Source: DASQQQ01 sp036390995
GTDB lineage: Bacteria; Actinomycetota; UBA4738; HRBIN12
DNA: 51,008 nucleotides
NCBI GenBank assembly: GCA_036390995.1
Contig: DASWAT010000100.1
Span: 1 to 51,008, forward strand
Direction of reading: 5' to 3'
The notes under the pieces are model-generated. The model worked only from the letters and a program-made list of their open reading frames with translations. It searched no databases and was not told the DNA's origin. Below, piece by piece: positions 16,361 to 23,845 of this stretch. Within the stretch, counting starts at the first letter, position 1. Each line of letters opens with the position of its first letter. Both the position numbers and the translations under genes were made by a program.

Positions 16361-16681
16361 ATGGAGAACCAGAAGGGCGGCATGGACCGGAGGACCTTCC
16401 TTCGCAGGGCTGCGGCGACCACCGCGGCGGCTGCGTGGGCGGCCCCGCTCATCCAGTCGGTGGCGGCCTCTCCGGCGTACGCCGGGACACCGGTCCCGTG
16501 CGACTGGTCGGGATGCGTCGGCGCCTGCGCGGCGAGCGGCGACAACGCTTCCTGCGGCGGCCCTCCGGGGCAGGTGTGCCAGGGCCCGTGCACCTCGATC
16601 TGTGGCGGTCCCGGCGGAGACTGCGGCTCGTCGGCTCCATGCGATCCGGGCAACTGGGCCAGCTGCGTCTACACCGGTTAG
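16361..16681 (+). CDS. Tat-exported small cysteine-rich protein
   Basis: The 106-residue protein starts at ATG 16361 with AGGAAGGAG just upstream; ATGs at 16337 and 16382 are alternatives. A twin-arginine signal is clear: 'MDRRTFLRRAAATTAAAA' with R10-R11, an Ala-rich core and a probable cleavage after A-S-P-A-Y-A (residue 41). The mature part would be about 65 residues with ten Cys (mature positions 6, 11, 15, 24, 32, 36, 40, 47, 53, 61), many Gly, and 'CDWSGC', 'GPCTSIC', 'CDPGNWASC' segments. Ten Cys suit five disulfides, a metal site or modification. It has no recognised family. Flanking hairpins suggest that it is transcribed alone. Its neighbours, PqqD-like and HprK-like genes, suggest a modified or peptide-like product, which is inference. 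Confidence 0.75.
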   Translation: MENQKGGMDRRTFLRRAAATTAAAAWAAPLIQSVAASPAYAGTPVPCDWSGCVGACAASGDNASCGGPPGQVCQGPCTSICGGPGGDCGSSAPCDPGNWASCVYTG

Positions 16682-16697
16682 GCTGCTTCGAACTTCT

Positions 16698-16727
16698 CGA
16701 AGGGCGGCGGGCAACCGCCGCCCTTCG
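16698..16727 (+). terminator. intrinsic terminator after the Cys-rich gene
   Basis: CGAAGGGCGGCGG and CCGCCGCCCTTCG make a perfect 13-bp stem with a GCAA tetraloop. A T-rich tract (TTCGTTCCTTGTCTT) follows. It lies between two convergent genes and may serve both strands. Confidence 0.88.
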
Positions 16728-16763
16728 TTCGTTCCTTGTCTTCGCGCGTGCTCCCCCAGCAGC

Positions 16764-17711
16764 TCAGGCGACCTCGTTCGCCAGGATCTCCGCCCGCTGC
16801 ATGGGTGTTCCTCCGGCCAGTGAGTAGACGGCGGCGGCGGCGACGCGCGTCAGGAGCACCAGGCCGCGGTCACCGAACCTGGTCAGGTTGAAGCAGTGAT
16901 TCACCATCCGGTGAACCGCCTCGGCATGGGACAGGCGTTCGAGCCGGGGGGGTCCGGTGCGGTCCCCCTCCAAGAAGACCAACGCCTGCACCGGAGCAGC
17001 CCTGCCGACGGAGGCGCCCAGATCCTGCGGCCGAACGTACCGCTGGCGGAGCTGGGCCGAGAGGCCTTGCCGGTCAGCCAATCGCTCCTCCAGGCCCGGG
17101 ATGAATCGGACGGCATCTGCGTCCAGCGAAAGGAGCTTCTCGAACGGATAGGCGAAGGAGGTGACGGGATCGATCGCTCCCAGCTCGTCGGAGAGGTAGT
17201 CGAACCCTGCCGCCAGGAGCGCCGCCACCGTGGTGGACTTGCCGGCGTCCATGAGGGCGGGGATCAGGATGGCCCGGTCTCCGCGGACGACGGCGCCCGC
17301 GTGCAGGAAGAGGAAGTCGCGCGCCAGCCGGGGGACCATGGCGTTCGCGTCCCACAGCGCATACTCGAGGATGCTCGGCGCAGATGCGATCCGCTGGACC
17401 TGCCCGTCGCTCGCATACACGAGCATCTCCGCGTCCCGCCACGCTCCCGTGGACCAGTCCCCTTCGTCGTCGACCCTCGGCCACACCTCCACGATGGTGG
17501 GCGTTCCCCTCGGGGGCTCCGGCCGATGGAACGGCTCCAAGTGCCACCGCATGGCCTCGGAGAACGGCTCGTACAGGGAGCGCACGGTAACGGTGACGGA
17601 CAGGAGGCCGTAGTAGTCGGTCGCAGACCAATCGGTGGGTTCCTGCGAGGCTTCGGGATCCATCTCCTCGCCGGTCACCGTCTCCGGCAGCGGCAGGTCT
17701 CGGTCGCTCAA
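16764..17711 (-). CDS. HPr-kinase-like (HprK fold) protein
   Basis: The 315-residue protein starts at TTG 17711, which forms a TTGA overlap with the stop of the second HprK-like gene. The C-terminal half follows the HprK pattern: 'FLFLHAGAVVRGDRAILIPALMDAGKSTTVAALLAAG' with a P-loop-like A-L-M-D-A-G-K-S-T (residues 152-160), where the first Gly is Ala. 'YLSDELGAIDP' (D175, E176) follows. Such HprK-like proteins occur with PqqD and nucleotidyltransferases; in the lasso-peptide paeninodin pathway a relative phosphorylates the precursor peptide. The N-terminal 120 residues are not recognised. I infer an ATP-binding kinase acting on a local partner. The Cys-rich protein and the PqqD-like protein are the obvious candidates. 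Confidence 0.7.
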   Translation of the reverse strand: MSDRDLPLPETVTGEEMDPEASQEPTDWSATDYYGLLSVTVTVRSLYEPFSEAMRWHLEPFHRPEPPRGTPTIVEVWPRVDDEGDWSTGAWRDAEMLVYASDGQVQRIASAPSILEYALWDANAMVPRLARDFLFLHAGAVVRGDRAILIPALMDAGKSTTVAALLAAGFDYLSDELGAIDPVTSFAYPFEKLLSLDADAVRFIPGLEERLADRQGLSAQLRQRYVRPQDLGASVGRAAPVQALVFLEGDRTGPPRLERLSHAEAVHRMVNHCFNLTRFGDRGLVLLTRVAAAAVYSLAGGTPMQRAEILANEVA

Positions 17712-18580
17712 GCTGCGCCCCCTTCACGTCCATCCAGGTCGCGCAGGAGCGTGACGGCATCGGCGACCGACCCCACGCGGAGTCGCCGGACCGGAACTGA
17801 CGCCAGCATCTCGCGCCCGAGGATCAGGGCCCGCTCACCCCACACGTGGAAGTTCAGACCGGCGCGGGCGAACTCGAACAGAGCCTCGGACCCGCCGATC
17901 GCCTCCAGCCGGGTCGGCCCGCCGAGTTCGAACCTGGGGAACACGAACCACCCGACCGGCGCGGTTTCCGCCACGCGGCCGCCGAGGTCCTGCGCGAGGA
18001 TCGCGTAGCGGATCTGCTCCAGACCCTCGCGATCGTTCTTCCGCTGGCTCGCGGGCTCCTCGCGCAGCACATCGGCGAACAGCCCACGATCCTCCACACC
18101 GACGAGGATCGGGAGACCGAGCGGGTGCACGTCGCGCAGCACCGGTTCGATCAACGCGATCTCGTCCCCCAGAAGCGCGGCCCCCGTCCGGACGAGCCCA
18201 CCGACCAGTGCCGGGAGGTGGGGTTCGGGCGGTGAGGGAAGGAGCACGACGCGTCCGTCGAAGGCGACGGCGCCGGCGCGGATGCGGACGTACTCGTCGG
18301 AGGCGAAGGTCGCGATGTCACGGATCGTCGAGATGAAGCGCCCGGCCATCTCCTCGAGCCCCCGCACGCGGAAGACCCGGAGGGTGTTCATGTACAGGGA
18401 TCCGACGCGCTTCGCTCGCCGGACACCAGGAAGACTCCGCTCCTCGCCGCAATCGGCGGAGAAGCGGTAGTAGCGCTCGCCCTTCACAGGCGCCTGGATC
18501 GCGTGGGCGCCGAGGTACCGATCCACGACCTCCAGGAGAGCGGGGTCGGTCGAGCGGAGCGAGAACGCGGTCTCGTTCAC
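17708..18580 (-). CDS. HprK-like protein lacking the P-loop (pseudokinase candidate)
   Basis: The 290-residue protein starts at GTG 18580 with GAGGT eight bases upstream. Its middle part follows the layout of the neighbour: 'YVRIRAGAVAFDGRVVLLPSPPEPHLPALVGGLVRTGAALLGDEIALIEP'. The residues that should form G-x-x-x-x-G-K-S/T read P-S-P-P-E-P-H-L-P-A, so the nucleotide loop is gone, while the later G-D-E (139-140) is kept. It overlaps the active-looking copy by four bases, which suggests a heteromer of a catalytic and a regulatory subunit. It could also be a receptor that lost enzymatic function. The HprK relationship rests on pattern and on tandem position. Confidence 0.6.
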   Translation of the reverse strand: MNETAFSLRSTDPALLEVVDRYLGAHAIQAPVKGERYYRFSADCGEERSLPGVRRAKRVGSLYMNTLRVFRVRGLEEMAGRFISTIRDIATFASDEYVRIRAGAVAFDGRVVLLPSPPEPHLPALVGGLVRTGAALLGDEIALIEPVLRDVHPLGLPILVGVEDRGLFADVLREEPASQRKNDREGLEQIRYAILAQDLGGRVAETAPVGWFVFPRFELGGPTRLEAIGGSEALFEFARAGLNFHVWGERALILGREMLASVPVRRLRVGSVADAVTLLRDLDGREGGAA

Positions 18581-18722
18581 GCGGTAGTACCTCGTGGCGA
18601 CCCAACTGAGTCGCTCGAGCTTCTCCTCTCAGCGGGTCAGCGGACGCGGTTCATCCGCCATGGCTCCCCCCTTCGACCCATCGCCGTCTCCTGCCACGCG
18701 GTCGCCGTCCTCTTGCCACGCA

Positions 18723-18728
18723 TACGAT
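18723..18728 (+). promoter_or_regulatory. possible -10 box for the LuxR gene at 18738
   Basis: TACGAT sits 9 bases before the GTG start, which would place the transcript start at or next to the start codon. Leaderless transcripts are common in Actinobacteria. No good -35 is present. Confidence 0.3.
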
Positions 18729-18737
18729 ACTTGCGCC

Positions 18738-19418
18738 GTGGTCCGGGTCCTCGTGGTCGATCCGCAGCCCCTGTTCGCACAGGCGCTGACCTCCGCGCTG
18801 CGCCAACCCTGCCTCGTGGTGGGGTGGACCACCGACGAGCTCGAGGCCGTCGAGCTCGTCGGGAAGCTCCGGCCCGACGTGATCCTCACGGAGCTGCAGC
18901 TCGCCGACGGCTCCGGCCTCAGCCTGGCCCGTCGGCTCGCCGGCTCCACGCCGGTCGTCGTGCTCACCCGGTTGACCGAGGGCGACATCCTCCTCGACGT
19001 GGCCGCGGCGGGAGCCTCGGGGTGTCTGTCGCACGAGATCGGCGTACGGCGGCTCGGTGAGATCCTGAGCCGATCCGACCCGGCGCGCTTCGCCTTCGAC
19101 GCCGACCGGCTGGGCCCGGCGCTCGTCCGGGCGGCGGAACGGCGGGCGCGCGAGCTGGAGGGCGCGCCGGGGGTGCTGGCGCCACTGTCGGCGCGGGAGC
19201 GTGAGGTCCTGGAGCTCCTGGCGCAGGGGCTCGACAACGAAGCGATCGGCAGACGTCTGTACCTGTCCGCCCACACCGTCCGGACGCACGTGCGCAACCT
19301 CCGACGCAAGCTCAACGTCCACTCGCGGGCGGAGGCGGCCCGCCGCTACCTGGAGAGCGCGGACGCCGCACCGGAGGCGGTCCTGCACATCCGCGGTCCC
19401 GAGTTGAAGCGGGGTTGA
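18738..19418 (+). CDS. LuxR-type response regulator with Asp-to-Glu receiver
   Basis: The 226-residue protein starts at GTG 18738, which gives the normal receiver beginning 'VRVLVVDPQPLF'. The receiver (1-115) has only one acidic residue at the first site. The phospho-acceptor position reads 'DVILTELQLADGSG', with Glu in place of Asp, a change that can mimic phosphorylation. 'VVVLTRLTEGD' keeps the Thr, but the Lys is lost ('CLSHE'). The LuxR HTH is intact: 'LSAREREVLELLAQGLDNEAIGRRLYLSAHTVRTHVRNLRRKLNV'. It is followed after one base by another LuxR gene. I infer a phosphorylation-independent or constitutively on regulator. Confidence 0.85.
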   Translation: MVRVLVVDPQPLFAQALTSALRQPCLVVGWTTDELEAVELVGKLRPDVILTELQLADGSGLSLARRLAGSTPVVVLTRLTEGDILLDVAAAGASGCLSHEIGVRRLGEILSRSDPARFAFDADRLGPALVRAAERRARELEGAPGVLAPLSAREREVLELLAQGLDNEAIGRRLYLSAHTVRTHVRNLRRKLNVHSRAEAARRYLESADAAPEAVLHIRGPELKRG

Positions 19419-19419
19419 C

Positions 19420-20022
19420 GTGGCCGATCGAACGGTCCTGGTGGCGTCGTCGGACCGGCTGATGGCGGAGGCCGTGGCGGCGTTCCTGGCCGGGCAGCCG
19501 GGCTGGGGAAGTCTCGGTGTGGCCATCGACGGCGTGCAGGCGCTCGACGCGATCCGCCGCCTGACGCCGACGGCGGTCCTGGTCATCGGCGACCTGCCGA
19601 GGCTCGGACCGGTCGCCCTCGCCCGCCAGGTGTCCCAACGCTTCCCCGACGTCCGCACCATCCTGATCGGCCGGACCGACTCGGCCGACGCCGTCGGTCT
19701 GCCACCCGATGCGAACGGCGCGGCGCTCCTAGCAGCGCTCGAGAGGGCGCCGGCCGCCCTCGTGACGGCCGAGCAGCCAGTTCCCGACGACGCGCTCACC
19801 CGCCTCAGAGCGCTCACGGTGAGGGAGCGCCATGTGATGAAGCTCCTCGCGGAAGGGCTCAACATGCGCCAGATCGGCGAGCGGCTGTCGGTGAGCGAGC
19901 ACACCGTTCGGACCCACATGCAGAACCTCTACGCGAAGCTCGGCGTCCACCGTCGGGTGGAGGTGGTCCGGTTCGCGGCAAGATACGGCTTGATCGAACG
20001 ACGGCCGCGGCCCGATCGGTGA
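19420..20022 (+). CDS. LuxR-type regulator with non-canonical receiver
   Basis: The 200-residue protein starts at GTG 19420, one base after the stop of the previous gene. The receiver-like domain (1-110) opens 'TVLVASSDRLMAEAVAAFL'. It has no acidic pair, and the acceptor strand reads 'AVLVIGDLPRLG', in which no Asp aligns with the phosphorylation site. The Thr and Lys are also absent. The C-terminal HTH is standard: 'LTVRERHVMKLLAEGLNMRQIGERLSVSEHTVRTHMQNLYAKLGVHRR'. It probably works with its neighbour, perhaps as a heterodimer partner. Convergent transcription with the next gene is separated by a hairpin. Confidence 0.83.
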   Translation: MADRTVLVASSDRLMAEAVAAFLAGQPGWGSLGVAIDGVQALDAIRRLTPTAVLVIGDLPRLGPVALARQVSQRFPDVRTILIGRTDSADAVGLPPDANGAALLAALERAPAALVTAEQPVPDDALTRLRALTVRERHVMKLLAEGLNMRQIGERLSVSEHTVRTHMQNLYAKLGVHRRVEVVRFAARYGLIERRPRPDR

Positions 20023-20041
20023 CCGGCGGCGCGCCCGCCGG
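20023..20041. terminator. hairpin between convergent LuxR genes
   Basis: CCGGCGG and CCGCCGG form a perfect 7-bp stem with the loop CGCGC, in the 34-base gap between two convergent genes. There is no clear U-run on either side. Confidence 0.5.
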
Positions 20042-20056
20042 CCTGGTCCGGCACGA

Positions 20057-20740
20057 TCAGACCTCGACCTCGGCCTGGAGCTCGGCGAGGATCCCACTCT
20101 GCCTGGCGAAGGCCGCCGCCTCGAGCCGGGAGTGAACCGACAGCTTCCCGAGGATGTTCTGGACGTGGGTGCGCGCGGTCTGGGGGCTGATGACGAGCTG
20201 TTGGGAGATCACGTCGTTGTCGGCCCCCTGGGCGAGCAAACCCAGCACCTGACGTTCCCGGCGGGAGAGCTTCGAGACCCGCCGTACAGCGTCGTCCTGC
20301 CCCCGGCGTCGCCGCAGCAGCCGCTCGATCAGCGGTCCGAGCATCGACCGGGGGACGACGGTCTCACCCCGGCTGATGGCGAGCGTCGCGTCCACGAGCT
20401 CGTGAAGCGGCCGGTCCTTGGGGAGGTAGCCGCTCGCTCCCGCCTCCAGCGCGTCCAGCAGGGTCCGCTGGTCCTCCTGCCCGGACATGATCAGGACCCG
20501 GCAGCCCGGCACCCGACCGCGCAGGATCGGGATGACGCTGATCCCGTCGGGATTCGGGAGATTCGAGTCGAGCACCGCCACGTCGGGGGCCGATCGCTCG
20601 GCCTCGGCGATGGCCTGATGGCCGTCCCTAGCCTGCCCCACGACCTCCAGGCGGACCTCACGCCGAAGGCCCAAGCAGAGCGCTTCTCGGAACAGCGACT
20701 GCTCGTCGGCGATCAGGACCCGAACCCGCCCGTTCTCCAC
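20057..20740 (-). CDS. NarL/LuxR response regulator (canonical receiver)
   Basis: The 227-residue protein starts at GTG 20740 after a G-rich leader (GGAGGGGATTGGGGAC). The receiver has the acidic pair in 'VLIADEQSLF', the acceptor Asp in 'VAVLDSNLPNPDG', Ser in 'LIMSGQED' at the Thr position, and the Lys in 'GYLPKD'. The LuxR HTH follows: 'LSRRERQVLGLLAQGADNDVISQQLVISPQTARTHVQNILGKLSVHSR'. It should be phosphorylated by a histidine kinase, possibly the one at 21552-23141, and bind DNA as a dimer. It is monocistronic in appearance, with 110 bases to the next gene upstream. Target genes are not visible. Confidence 0.88.
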   Translation of the reverse strand: MENGRVRVLIADEQSLFREALCLGLRREVRLEVVGQARDGHQAIAEAERSAPDVAVLDSNLPNPDGISVIPILRGRVPGCRVLIMSGQEDQRTLLDALEAGASGYLPKDRPLHELVDATLAISRGETVVPRSMLGPLIERLLRRRRGQDDAVRRVSKLSRRERQVLGLLAQGADNDVISQQLVISPQTARTHVQNILGKLSVHSRLEAAAFARQSGILAELQAEVEV

Positions 20741-20850
20741 GTCCCCAATCCCCCTCCCGAAGACGGTGAGGGATGGTACCGCGCGGGTCCGTAGTTCACA
20801 TGAGACCCTTGCAGTAGGTGCGATACGACGATCGCATGAGTGCCGATCAG

Positions 20851-21516
20851 CTAGTGTCGGTCGTTCGGGGACCGCTTGACAAGCTCGTGGCGGACGGCGA
20901 ACGCCACCGCTTGCAGCCGCGAGTGCACCTGCAGCTTCGTGAGGATGCTCTGGACGTGGGTTCGCACGGTGTTCGGCGAGATGTGCAGTGCCGCCGCGAT
21001 CTGGCGTCCGGAGGCGCCGTCCGCCAGATGCTCCAGGACCTCGAGCTCACGAGGGGACAGCTGTTGAGCGAGCAGTGCCGCCTCACGCTCCGCGGGGGTG
21101 CGATCGGCGGCCGCCCGACGCCCCAGGCGATGGCTGAACACCGCCTGCCCCTCGATGACCGCCTGGATGGCCGAGATGAACTGCGACGCGCTGGCGTCCT
21201 TCATGAGATAGCCGTGGAAGCCGAGACGGACGGCCTCCTTCACCACCTGGGAGTCGTCGAGCGCCGTGAGGGCGATGATCTTGGCCTCGGGGCACTCCAC
21301 CATCAGCTCGCTGCCGACGATCAGACCGCTCTTGTCCGGAAGGCCGATGTCGACCAGGGCGACGTCGGGCGCATCGCGCCGGGCCATGTCCAGGGCCTGG
21401 GAACCGCTGCAGGCGATGCCGAGGACGTGCAGCCCGTACTCGTGCAGCATCGTCCGGATCGCTTCTGCGAACAGCATGTGGTCGTCGACGATGAGGATTC
21501 GGATGGCGGTCTCCAT
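20851..21516 (-). CDS. NarL/LuxR response regulator paired with a histidine kinase
   Basis: The 221-residue protein starts at ATG 21516 at the usual distance from 'IRILIVDDHMLFAEAI'. The receiver is canonical: D-D pair, acceptor Asp in 'VALVDIGLPDKSG', Thr in 'ALTALDD', Lys in 'GYLMKD'. The HTH 'LSPRELEVLEHLADGASGRQIAAALHISPNTVRTHVQSILTKLQVHSR' is of LuxR type. The gene lies 35 bases downstream of the histidine kinase on the same strand, so this is the likely cognate pair. A longer upstream open frame shows no homology and was not used. Confidence 0.88.
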   Translation of the reverse strand: METAIRILIVDDHMLFAEAIRTMLHEYGLHVLGIACSGSQALDMARRDAPDVALVDIGLPDKSGLIVGSELMVECPEAKIIALTALDDSQVVKEAVRLGFHGYLMKDASASQFISAIQAVIEGQAVFSHRLGRRAAADRTPAEREAALLAQQLSPRELEVLEHLADGASGRQIAAALHISPNTVRTHVQSILTKLQVHSRLQAVAFAVRHELVKRSPNDRH

Positions 21517-21551
21517 GTCGAAGGATGTATCGGCGCGGCCGGCGGCCTGGC

Positions 21552-23141
21552 TTAGGACGCCGACAGGAGCCGCGCCGCACTCCCCGCCCGAGGGAGCACC
21601 GCCGAGAAGGTCGTTCCCCCCGGTCCCGACCGCAGCAGGAGCCTCCCATCGTGAGCCTCCACAACGCGCCGGGCGATGAACAAGCCGAGGCCGGAGCCCC
21701 GCACCTCGTCGGCCGCCCGGCCACGGACGAACGGATCGAAGATGGCGTCCCGCTCCTCGCGGGGGATCCCCGGACCGTGGTCTCGCACACTCACCACCAC
21801 GCTGGCCTTGCCCGGCCGAACGGCTACATCGACCTCGGCATCCTTCGGCGAGTAGTCGAGCGCGTTGCGGACGAGGTTCCCGATCGCCTGTCTGAGGTGC
21901 CTCACGTCGGCCCGCACGAGCAGGGACGCCGGGCCATCCAGCGCCACCCGGTCGCGCTCCGCCGGACTGTGGCAGGCCGACGCGACCGCCTCCCGAACCA
22001 CGCGGCTGGCGTCCACGGAACGGCGCTTCAGCGACCCGGTGCCCACGGTCCATCTGAGCAGCCCGTCCACCATCTTCGCCGCTTCACCGAGCTCTCGGCT
22101 CGTCCGCCGAAGCAGCTCGCGCGCGGCGACGTCCTGGTCGGATCCGAACAGCAGGGTGTCCACCGTGGCACGGGCGCCGAGGAGCGGTCGCCGCACCTCG
22201 TGCGCGGTCCAAGCAAGGCCGAGGTGCAGCCGCTCGCGGGGAACCAGGTGCAGCTTGTCGTCCCAGCCGTGCAGCGCTTCGCGCAGCAGCGAGCCGAGCG
22301 TGACCAGCAGCTCGTCGGCGGCCGGCGGGACCCGTCCGACCAGCAGCCGAACGGCGCCCGCGTCCAGCGGCGACACCGGTCCGCCCACGATCTCGGCGAA
22401 GCGTCCCTCGAGCCCGTCGCCGAAGCCGGGATGCGTTCCGTCGGCGAAGGCGGCTCCGTATTCGAACCCGAGCGCGTGACGATCCGCGGGACCCAGGTTC
22501 CGCGAGCCGGACAACGCGTAGCGCCCGTCCCGCTGCACCACCCAGGCCGCCACGGGGAGCCCGAGCCGCAACCCGATGAACCTCGCGCCGACGCGCGCCA
22601 CGGCCTCCGGCTCTCTAGAGCGGAGCAGATCGACCGTGAGGTCGGCGATGCCCGAGAGCGCACCGACGATCCGCTCCAGCTCCTGACGGCGCCTGATGGC
22701 ACGGAGCGCGATGCCGGCCTGACTGGCGACCACGAGGAGCGAGGGGAGCCGGTCGCGGAGGCGCTCGAGCGACGACACGATCGAGATCACGCCGAACGCT
22801 TCTCCTCGGCACACGGCCGGCAAGAACGCGATGGCGCGCGAGGGCTCGTCGGCGACGTCCCCCTTCATCTGCCAGACCGCAACGCGCTTCGATTCGAACG
22901 CAGCGCGCCGGCGGACAGAGCCACGTCGGCCTCCGGCCGCGCCCGTGCCGTGATCGCCGGTCCGAACCGTACGGAGCCGGGCCGAGACGTCCTTCACGCA
23001 GACGCGAACGTCGGCCTCCGGATCCTCGAGTATCTCGCGAGCCCATCGCGCGGCCCCGCCCGCGAGCTCCTCGGCCGTCTCGGCGGAGGCGAACGCATGG
23101 CCGAGCCGGTGGATCACGTCGTCGCGCGCTGCATCTGACAT
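21552..23141 (-). CDS. soluble GAF-domain sensor histidine kinase
   Basis: The 529-residue protein starts at ATG 23141 with GGAAGG about seven bases upstream. There is no membrane segment, so it senses a cytosolic signal. Two GAF-like regions occupy about 10-150 and 165-290. The phospho-acceptor is H314 in 'WTAHEVRRPLLGARATVD', followed by the N box 'NLVRNALDYSP', the G1 box 'VRDHGPGIP', the F box 'IFDPFVRG' and the G2 box 'GSGLGLFIA'. It autophosphorylates and should pass phosphate to the response regulator encoded directly downstream. A good promoter with a palindrome in its spacer lies upstream. The ligand of the GAF regions is unknown. Confidence 0.88.
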   Translation of the reverse strand: MSDAARDDVIHRLGHAFASAETAEELAGGAARWAREILEDPEADVRVCVKDVSARLRTVRTGDHGTGAAGGRRGSVRRRAAFESKRVAVWQMKGDVADEPSRAIAFLPAVCRGEAFGVISIVSSLERLRDRLPSLLVVASQAGIALRAIRRRQELERIVGALSGIADLTVDLLRSREPEAVARVGARFIGLRLGLPVAAWVVQRDGRYALSGSRNLGPADRHALGFEYGAAFADGTHPGFGDGLEGRFAEIVGGPVSPLDAGAVRLLVGRVPPAADELLVTLGSLLREALHGWDDKLHLVPRERLHLGLAWTAHEVRRPLLGARATVDTLLFGSDQDVAARELLRRTSRELGEAAKMVDGLLRWTVGTGSLKRRSVDASRVVREAVASACHSPAERDRVALDGPASLLVRADVRHLRQAIGNLVRNALDYSPKDAEVDVAVRPGKASVVVSVRDHGPGIPREERDAIFDPFVRGRAADEVRGSGLGLFIARRVVEAHDGRLLLRSGPGGTTFSAVLPRAGSAARLLSAS

Positions 23142-23189
23142 CCTTCGGCCTTCCTACCCCTGGTCGCTCTCGCCGAAAAGTAGGATGCC

Positions 23190-23219
23190 AGTGTAGGACG
23201 CGGAGCGCGCTCCTGTAAA
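23190..23219 (-). promoter_or_regulatory. promoter of the histidine kinase gene with embedded palindrome
   Basis: Read on the minus strand, TTTACA (-35), an 18-bp spacer and TACACT (-10) lie about 50 bases before the start codon. The spacer holds the perfect palindrome GGAGCGCGCTCC (23202-23213), and a second palindrome, ACCTGCAGGT, lies at 23220-23229. A dimeric repressor could act here; which one is unknown. Confidence 0.6.
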
Positions 23220-23334
23220 ACCTGCAGGTGGTTCGGGCTACTGCGAAGGACCTAGGCCAGCCGTATGAAAGTTACCGCACGCGTACCCTCTCAGCTTTCC
23301 GGCGCAGATAGATGATTGCGCCGACCGGCCGGAC

Positions 23335-23340
23335 TAGACT
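23335..23340 (+). promoter_or_regulatory. possible -10 box of the bldD-like gene
   Basis: TAGACT ends nine bases before the TTG start, close enough for a very short or absent leader. The -35 region is poor, so an activator or another sigma factor may be needed. Confidence 0.3.
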
Positions 23341-23349
23341 GCCACCACC

Positions 23350-23838
23350 TTGATCCTGAACGAGAGCCGTTTCGCCGCAGCCGTCGGCAGGGCGCTTCGT
23401 CGCGCCCGGCAGTCGCGTGGCTGGACGCTTCGCGAAGCGGCAGCGCGTTCGGGCTCCCGCTTCAAGCCCACCTCGATCGCAGGGTACGAGCGCGGCGAGC
23501 GAGCGATCACGGTGGCTCGCTTCAGCGACCTCTGCGAGGTGTACGGGGTCGAGCCCGATCGCCTGCTCGCCGCCGTGCTGAAGGATGCCCACGGGGAGCC
23601 TCCTGCCGTGATCGACCTGACCCGCATCGAGGAGATGGACGAGCCGGAGGGACGCCTGGTGGCGAGCTTCGTGCGCGAGGTCGTGCGCCTCCGAGGCGAA
23701 GGTGAGATCGGTCTGGTCACGCTCCGGGCCGGCGATCTCCGGGTGCTGGCCACCGCCGCGGGGGACCTCGCAGACGAGCTCGAGGACCGGATCCGCCCCG
23801 CTCTGTACGAGCGGAACGGCGGGACCTCGGACTCCTAG
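23350..23838 (+). CDS. bldD: BldD-family developmental regulator, probable c-di-GMP binder
   Basis: The 162-residue protein starts at TTG 23350, which gives the length expected for BldD (about 167). An XRE-type HTH (residues 8-75) contains 'SIAGYERGERAITVARFSDLCEVYGV', close to the 'GSYERGDRAVTVQRLAELADFYGV' region of Streptomyces BldD as I recall it. 'AVIDLTRIEE' aligns with the linker. The C-terminal domain has R115-G-E117, eight residues, then R126-A-G-D129. The published c-di-GMP signature is RxD-X8-RxxD, so spacing and three of the four charged positions fit, with Glu for Asp. BldD bound to c-di-GMP represses development genes in Streptomyces. Here it sits among LuxR regulators and next to polysaccharide genes, so a link between c-di-GMP and surface state is plausible. 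Confidence 0.82.
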   Translation: MILNESRFAAAVGRALRRARQSRGWTLREAAARSGSRFKPTSIAGYERGERAITVARFSDLCEVYGVEPDRLLAAVLKDAHGEPPAVIDLTRIEEMDEPEGRLVASFVREVVRLRGEGEIGLVTLRAGDLRVLATAAGDLADELEDRIRPALYERNGGTSDS

Positions 23839-23845
23839 ATCCCGC

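Noticed and set aside
15813..18580. A complete lasso-peptide cluster
   Set aside because: No asparagine-synthetase-like cyclase, no transglutaminase-like B2 protease and no typical precursor are found within the window. Only the PqqD and HprK-like components are seen here, with a nucleotidyltransferase about 6 kb away.
23271..23287. GTTAC-N7-GTACC upstream of the bldD-like gene as a BldD autoregulatory box
   Set aside because: Only one half-site fits, and the spacing does not match the pseudo-palindrome I recall for BldD. It is too weak to annotate.
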